Assembly (NCBI RefSeq): GCF_954871325.1
Contig: NC_088776.1
Span: 34,644,508-34,708,507 of the forward strand
Direction of reading: 5' to 3'
Length of the DNA: 64,000 bases
From: Gordionus sp. m RMFG-2023
Taxonomy: Eukaryota > Nematomorpha > Gordioida > Chordodea > Parachordodidae
Position numbers and translations under genes: made by a program. Position 1 is the first letter of the stretch. Each line of letters begins with the position of its first letter. Of the stretch, positions 59,440 through 64,000 are shown one piece after another. Below the pieces are notes generated by a model that was given only the letters and a program-made list of their open reading frames with translations, ran no database searches and was not told the origin of the DNA.

Positions 59440-62400
59440 ACAAATGGCGAAGATAAATGGAGAAAATAATTCCTTAAATGGGGAAAATAATTCCTTAAAT
59501 GAAGATTCAAAAAAATTGGCAGATTTATCTACGATTAAATTTGATAATCGACAGTTATACATCGATTTCAAGATACTTTTTTCTATGGGAAGCCAGTTTT
59601 CGGTTAAAAAACGTAAGTCCATCTGAATGTCAATATAAAGATATATTTTTAACATTTTTTGGCAATAGGAATATTGAGTTGATGGATCGTTTTTGTTATC
59701 CTGATTCGATCGAAAATTTATCTTTTAAGGAAATTAATTCAATATGTTTTAAATTATTTAAACCGACATCAACAGCTTTTGCTTCTAGATTTGATTTCGT
59801 TAGATTACGGCAGCGTCTACATGACAGGATTTTCACTGGATGCAAACCCCCTTGAAAAACCTTTGCCTAACCCCCTAAAAAATTGCTACCTTCGGCAACG
59901 ATATTTCCCCATTATTATTTTCACCTTTTTAAATATAATGATACTCTTTTCAAAGAATTTATAAAGGATAACTTAAATTAATCTATCTCTACTACCAACT
60001 ATCGATATTTTGGGAAAATAAAGGATATATTTTTTAGATAATAAATTCAATTAAATCCTCCATTATTTACAATGAATTCATTATTATAACTTTATGAGCT
60101 TGCTGAAATATTTAAACCTTTTAAATGTAATTTAAAAGGATAGCAGAAAGTTTTATTTGGAAAACAATATGTATGATTGTTTGCAATATATAGATTTGGT
60201 CGATGAATTGTATTATAATAGTTCTATAATAAAAGTATTAATTTTTACAGCAAAAAATTTTGTCCTATTTCATCTCAAAATTCAATAGACAATTCCCTAA
60301 AAAAATTTATCCTACCCCCATTAAAGCTGCCTACCCCTACCCCCTCAAATAGGATGCAAACTGTTCCTACCCTTCCCGCTCATGTAGACGCTGGATTACG
60401 GAGAACAACTGAAACCATAACTGAATTTTAGAATAAAATTAGAACAATTGGCAAACGTTGTCATTATCTTAATGATATTGACGAGCGTTTTCGTGATTAG
60501 TTTATGGTTAGCATGGGAATAACGGGATTGGAAAGAGATCTTAGAGCTCTATATCCCGACGGTCTTGATAGAGATAATAATGTACTGACTTTCCAATTTA
60601 TTCTTGATCTGGCATTAGCTTCAGAGCGAGCAGATAAAGAAATAATAAAAATATGCCTGTTGTTAATAAGATAAATGATAATAACAAAAGAAATGATAAT
60701 GATAATAATTATAAACATCCAATTAAAACGATGACTACATTTGATAAATGCTATAATAAAGTCAAGTATAATAGTACATTTGATAAAGAGAATAATAAAT
60801 ACAAATATAATAATGATAAAGATTATAATAAACTTAAATGTTACAAATGTGGTTTGATTCATAACCGAGAAGTGAGATGTCCAGCTACAAATGCAGCATG
60901 TAATAAATTTTAAAAAAAAGGTCATTTTGCAGTTTGCTGTAAATCAAAGAATTTAAATTATATAAGAGTGTCAAGTGATTCTATTCATAATATTTGGAAG
61001 ATTCAACAAAATCGAGCAAAACTAAATGCAGAGATAAATGGGTTAGATGTTGAGATTTTGACACTGGTGCACAAGCGTCATTGATAGGAATGGATATATG
61101 GACAAGTATTGGACGACCAAAAATTAGGTCAACCAGTCCATTGACTGCATGTGGTGATCATCCGCTAGACGTTAAGGGCGAGACCCAAGTCAATGTTAGG
61201 ATTGGATCACAGACAAGGACCCTATCAGTGATAATAATGAATACAACTGGGGTGTCTCATTTCGGATACCATGGATTATAGCATTCAATTTAGAAATGCC
61301 TCGTCAGGTTATGGTTAAACAAGTACGCAATTTGGTTAACAATATTGAAAAAGAAAAATGTTGCATAACACTAGATTCTAGAATTCGAGATTTGATTAAT
61401 AAACATCAAGAAATTTTTGATGATAAGATAGGACATATAGGTGATTTTGCAGTGCGAATACATTTAAAGGATACCGTTGTACCAGGATCGTTTCCAGCCC
61501 GTAGGGTACCATTTCCACTTCGCAAAGCAATTGAAATGAAATTAGACCGATTAGTGGCTGCAGGAATTATCGAAAAGATTGATTCTACTATAACCAGGGT
61601 ACAGTGGTCAACGCCAACCTCAAATGTACGCAAGAGTAATGGCGATATTCGAATTTGTGCTGATTTCAAAGTTACACTCAATCCCTGTTTATTGTATGAC
61701 CATCATGTTATTCCTACCTTAGACGATTTGTTAGAGAAAATCCAAGGTGGTGATAAATTTACCGTGATAGATCTGAAAGATGCGTATTTACAGATGGAAG
61801 TAGAATCGGAATCTCAGGAACTACTAATGATAGTGACTTATAAGGGCTATTTCCGTTATTGACGATTGCCTTTTGGATTGGCAAGTGCACTAAATATTCC
61901 AAATATATATGGATGAGTTACTAAAAGATTGCCAAATGACTGGTGTCTCTATGACATAATTATTTCTGGTCGATATGATGAGGAGCACTTAAATAATTTG
62001 TGAATAGTGTTAGACAGATTACATGCAGCAGGTCTTAAGGCGAAATTGACAAAAGTGAGATTTTTACAAAAATCGGTTTCATTTTTAGGGGTGATAATTG
62101 ATAAATTCGGCCTAACCCAGAAAAGGTGAAGGCTATCCGAAATGCATCAAAACCTAAAAATATACAACAACTTAGATCATTTCTAGGACTCGTGAATTAT
62201 CATGAACGTTTTATTCGTAATCTACATTGTAAAACGGCGCTATTACATAGATTAACGAGCGTGAAAGTACCTTGGCGGTGGTCGAAAGATGAACAAAATT
62301 CCTTCGATGAGGTTAAGAAATTTTTATCATCCGAGGAAACGTAAATTCCTTATTATGCGCAATTGCCTATAATTTTGGAATGCGATGCATCTAATTCAGG

Positions 62401-64000
62401 ATTAGGGGCTATGTTGTTACATCAATTAGTAGACGGAAGGACAAAACCTATTTCGTTTGCGTCACGTACTTTATTAGAATCAGAGAAACACTACCCTCAT
62501 AAAGAAGCTCGAGGACTTTTATTTGGTATTGAAAAATTTCATTCATTTATTTATGGTAGAAAATTTTTACTTCGAACTGATCATAAACCATTAGAGTGAT
62601 TATTTGGGGAGAAACGCGATTTACCTAAAATTTATAATAATCGTTTGACACGTTGGGCCTGGAAGATGGCCTCTTATGATTTTACAATAGAATATAGACC
62701 TGGTAATAAAAATGTAATCGCCGACGCATTAGGCTTCCGATATTAGACACGGAAGAGAATCAAGATTCTAAACATGCTTAGGATATTCGAAGTGTTAATT
62801 TGGATGATATGCAATTGTCAGAAAATATTCTACGAAAAGAGTCGAAGCAAGATTTAATATTAAAAAAAATAGCAATACATATTCAGCAAAGTTCGCGAAA
62901 CTTTGATCATCATAAAAAGAAATAGTTAATTTTTATAATCGACGGGAAGAGCTTTCTGTCGATCGTGATATTATAGAATGGAATGGGAGATTGGTTATTC
63001 CTAATAAATTAAGAAATGCAGTGTTAGGAATGAATCACCGGGGACATCCTGGGGAAAATGTAATGAAATCTATTTTTAGATTGTATTGTTGGTGGCCCAG
63101 ATGTGATGTTGATATAGAAAATTTTATCAAAATATGTTCTGGATGCCAGAAAAATCGACCTAGTATTGAAGAAGTACCTCTATATTCTTTCACCGGGGAC
63201 ATCCTGGGGAAAATGTAATGAAATCTATTTTTAGATTGTATTGTTGGTGGCCCAGATGTGATGTTGATATAGAATATTTTATCAAAATATGTTCTGGATG
63301 CCAGAAAAATCGACCTAGTATTGAAGAAGTACCTCTATATTCTTGGACTGTTGGTAAGGAATCTTGAGAGCGCATCCATATTGATTTTGCTGGACCAGTA
63401 GATTCGCGATATTGGCTAATTGGTATCGATTCCTACTTTAAATGGTTAGAAGTTGATTTAATGCAGAATACTTCTGCTGATGCTATGATAAAACGACTAA
63501 AAAATGATTTGCTAGGTTTGGAATACCCAAGTACATTGTGTCAGACAATGGACCACAATTCTTATCTGGGGAATTCCGTAGGTATTGTGATTTAAATAAC
63601 ATACGTCAAATACGTTCGGCACCCTATCATCCAAAAACTAATGGATTAGCTGAACGTAACTTTGAAAGGTCGGTATTATGCGACGAAAGATTCAATTAGC
63701 GATCCTGAAGAAGCTATGACACAGGTTTTAACAACCTACCGATTGGAAGAGCATAACTCCACAGGGAGATCTCCTGCTAAAATTATGCTTGGGAGGCAAT
63801 TGAAAACAAGTCTGGATTGGATCCGATCAAATGCCGAACACGAAATAGTAAAGGCCAATGATAGACAAAGCCTCATGATTTACATTCAAAGGAAAGAGAA
63901 TTTGAAATCTCACAACCTGTAGGGTTAAATAATGAAAATACCAATGGAGAGAGGGAGTAATTAAAGAAAGAATAGGACTTTATTCTTATATTGTTGAATC
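59440..64000 (+). mobile_element. Gypsy-type LTR retrotransposon fossil, running off the window
   Basis: Parts in order are a gag-like region (from about 59440), a nucleocapsid zinc knuckle (about 60835-60950), an aspartic protease region (about 61050-61280), reverse transcriptase (about 61480-62110, with the family's IDLKDAYLQM block), RNase H (about 62370-62760) and integrase (zinc domain about 63030-63170, catalytic core about 63370-63720). The pol order protease, reverse transcriptase, RNase H, integrase is that of Gypsy/Ty3 elements. The element is broken, with roughly a dozen or more breaks, and interrupted by a hAT-type MITE in gag. No long terminal repeat was identified on the left, and the right end lies outside the window, so age cannot be judged from LTR divergence. 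The sequence is still readily recognisable, so it is moderately old. Confidence 0.85.
59811..60393. mobile_element. hAT-type MITE inserted in the Gypsy-type element, exact 8-base duplication
   Basis: Inverted ends CAGCGTCTACATGA and TCATGTAGACGCTG are flanked by the exact repeat GATTACGG (59803-59810 and 60394-60401). Subterminal zones carry CCCCCTT and CTACCCCTACCCCC blocks, again G/C runs just inside hAT ends. There is no coding content of its own. It inserted after the Gypsy-type element was already in place. Confidence 0.88.

Noticed and set aside
60497-60925. Minus-strand open frame of 142 codons inside the Gypsy-type element
   Set aside because: Antisense shadow of the nucleocapsid region; Ile/Phe runs mirror Asn/Lys-rich sense codons.
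1-64000. CRISPR arrays, bacterial operons or ribosomal RNA
   Set aside because: No regularly spaced repeats with unique spacers, no Shine-Dalgarno-led gene series and no rRNA-like conserved block were seen; spliced genes and transposons mark this as nuclear eukaryotic DNA.

Overview
The window is strongly AT-rich eukaryotic DNA. It has short introns (most 40-250 bases), very few host genes and a dense cover of decayed, nested transposons. The host genes found are two annexins, a CDT2-like WD40 gene and a GABA-B receptor subunit 2-like gene. GABA-B subunit 2 similarity of this quality points to an invertebrate animal. The species cannot be told from the sequence, and no ribosomal or mitochondrial sequence was recognised.

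Host genes, all on the minus strand: (1) the 5' part of a CDT2/DTL-like WD40 gene (11424-12070); (2) two tandem annexin paralogues, B (24545-28243, first exon not found) and A (33013-35011, complete in 11 exons, 340 residues, with a signal-peptide-like leader); (3) the 3' part of a GABA-B receptor 2-like gene (50763-56050), one intron of which carries a 3.2 kb LINE.

Layout: 1-7768 holds the end of a GC-rich hAT element, fragments of an unknown multi-copy gene, a retroelement relic and three copies of a hAT-type MITE. 7769-10039 is a DNA transposon with about 390-base inverted ends. 12579-13731, 15915-16263, 20629-23249, 37910-39453 and 59811-60393 are hAT-type insertions with visible 8-base target duplications. 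24545-35011 is the annexin locus, with MITEs and tandem duplications in and between the genes. 37281-42145 is a three-layer nest: a TA-flanked inverted-repeat element that holds a hAT element and a 5'-truncated LINE. 42146-50762 is mostly featureless AT-rich sequence with decayed repeats. 57811-59110 holds a large foldback and a tandem repeat. From about 59440 to the window end there is a broken Gypsy-type LTR element, itself hit by a hAT MITE.

The annexins would act as calcium-dependent membrane-binding proteins, the receptor in GABA-type G-protein signalling and the CDT2-like protein in replication-coupled protein turnover. Nothing in the sequence ties these genes into one pathway. The most informative features are the annexin pair with matched exon structure, the leader peptide on annexin A, and a LINE whose insertion begins with a class II tRNA-like head.
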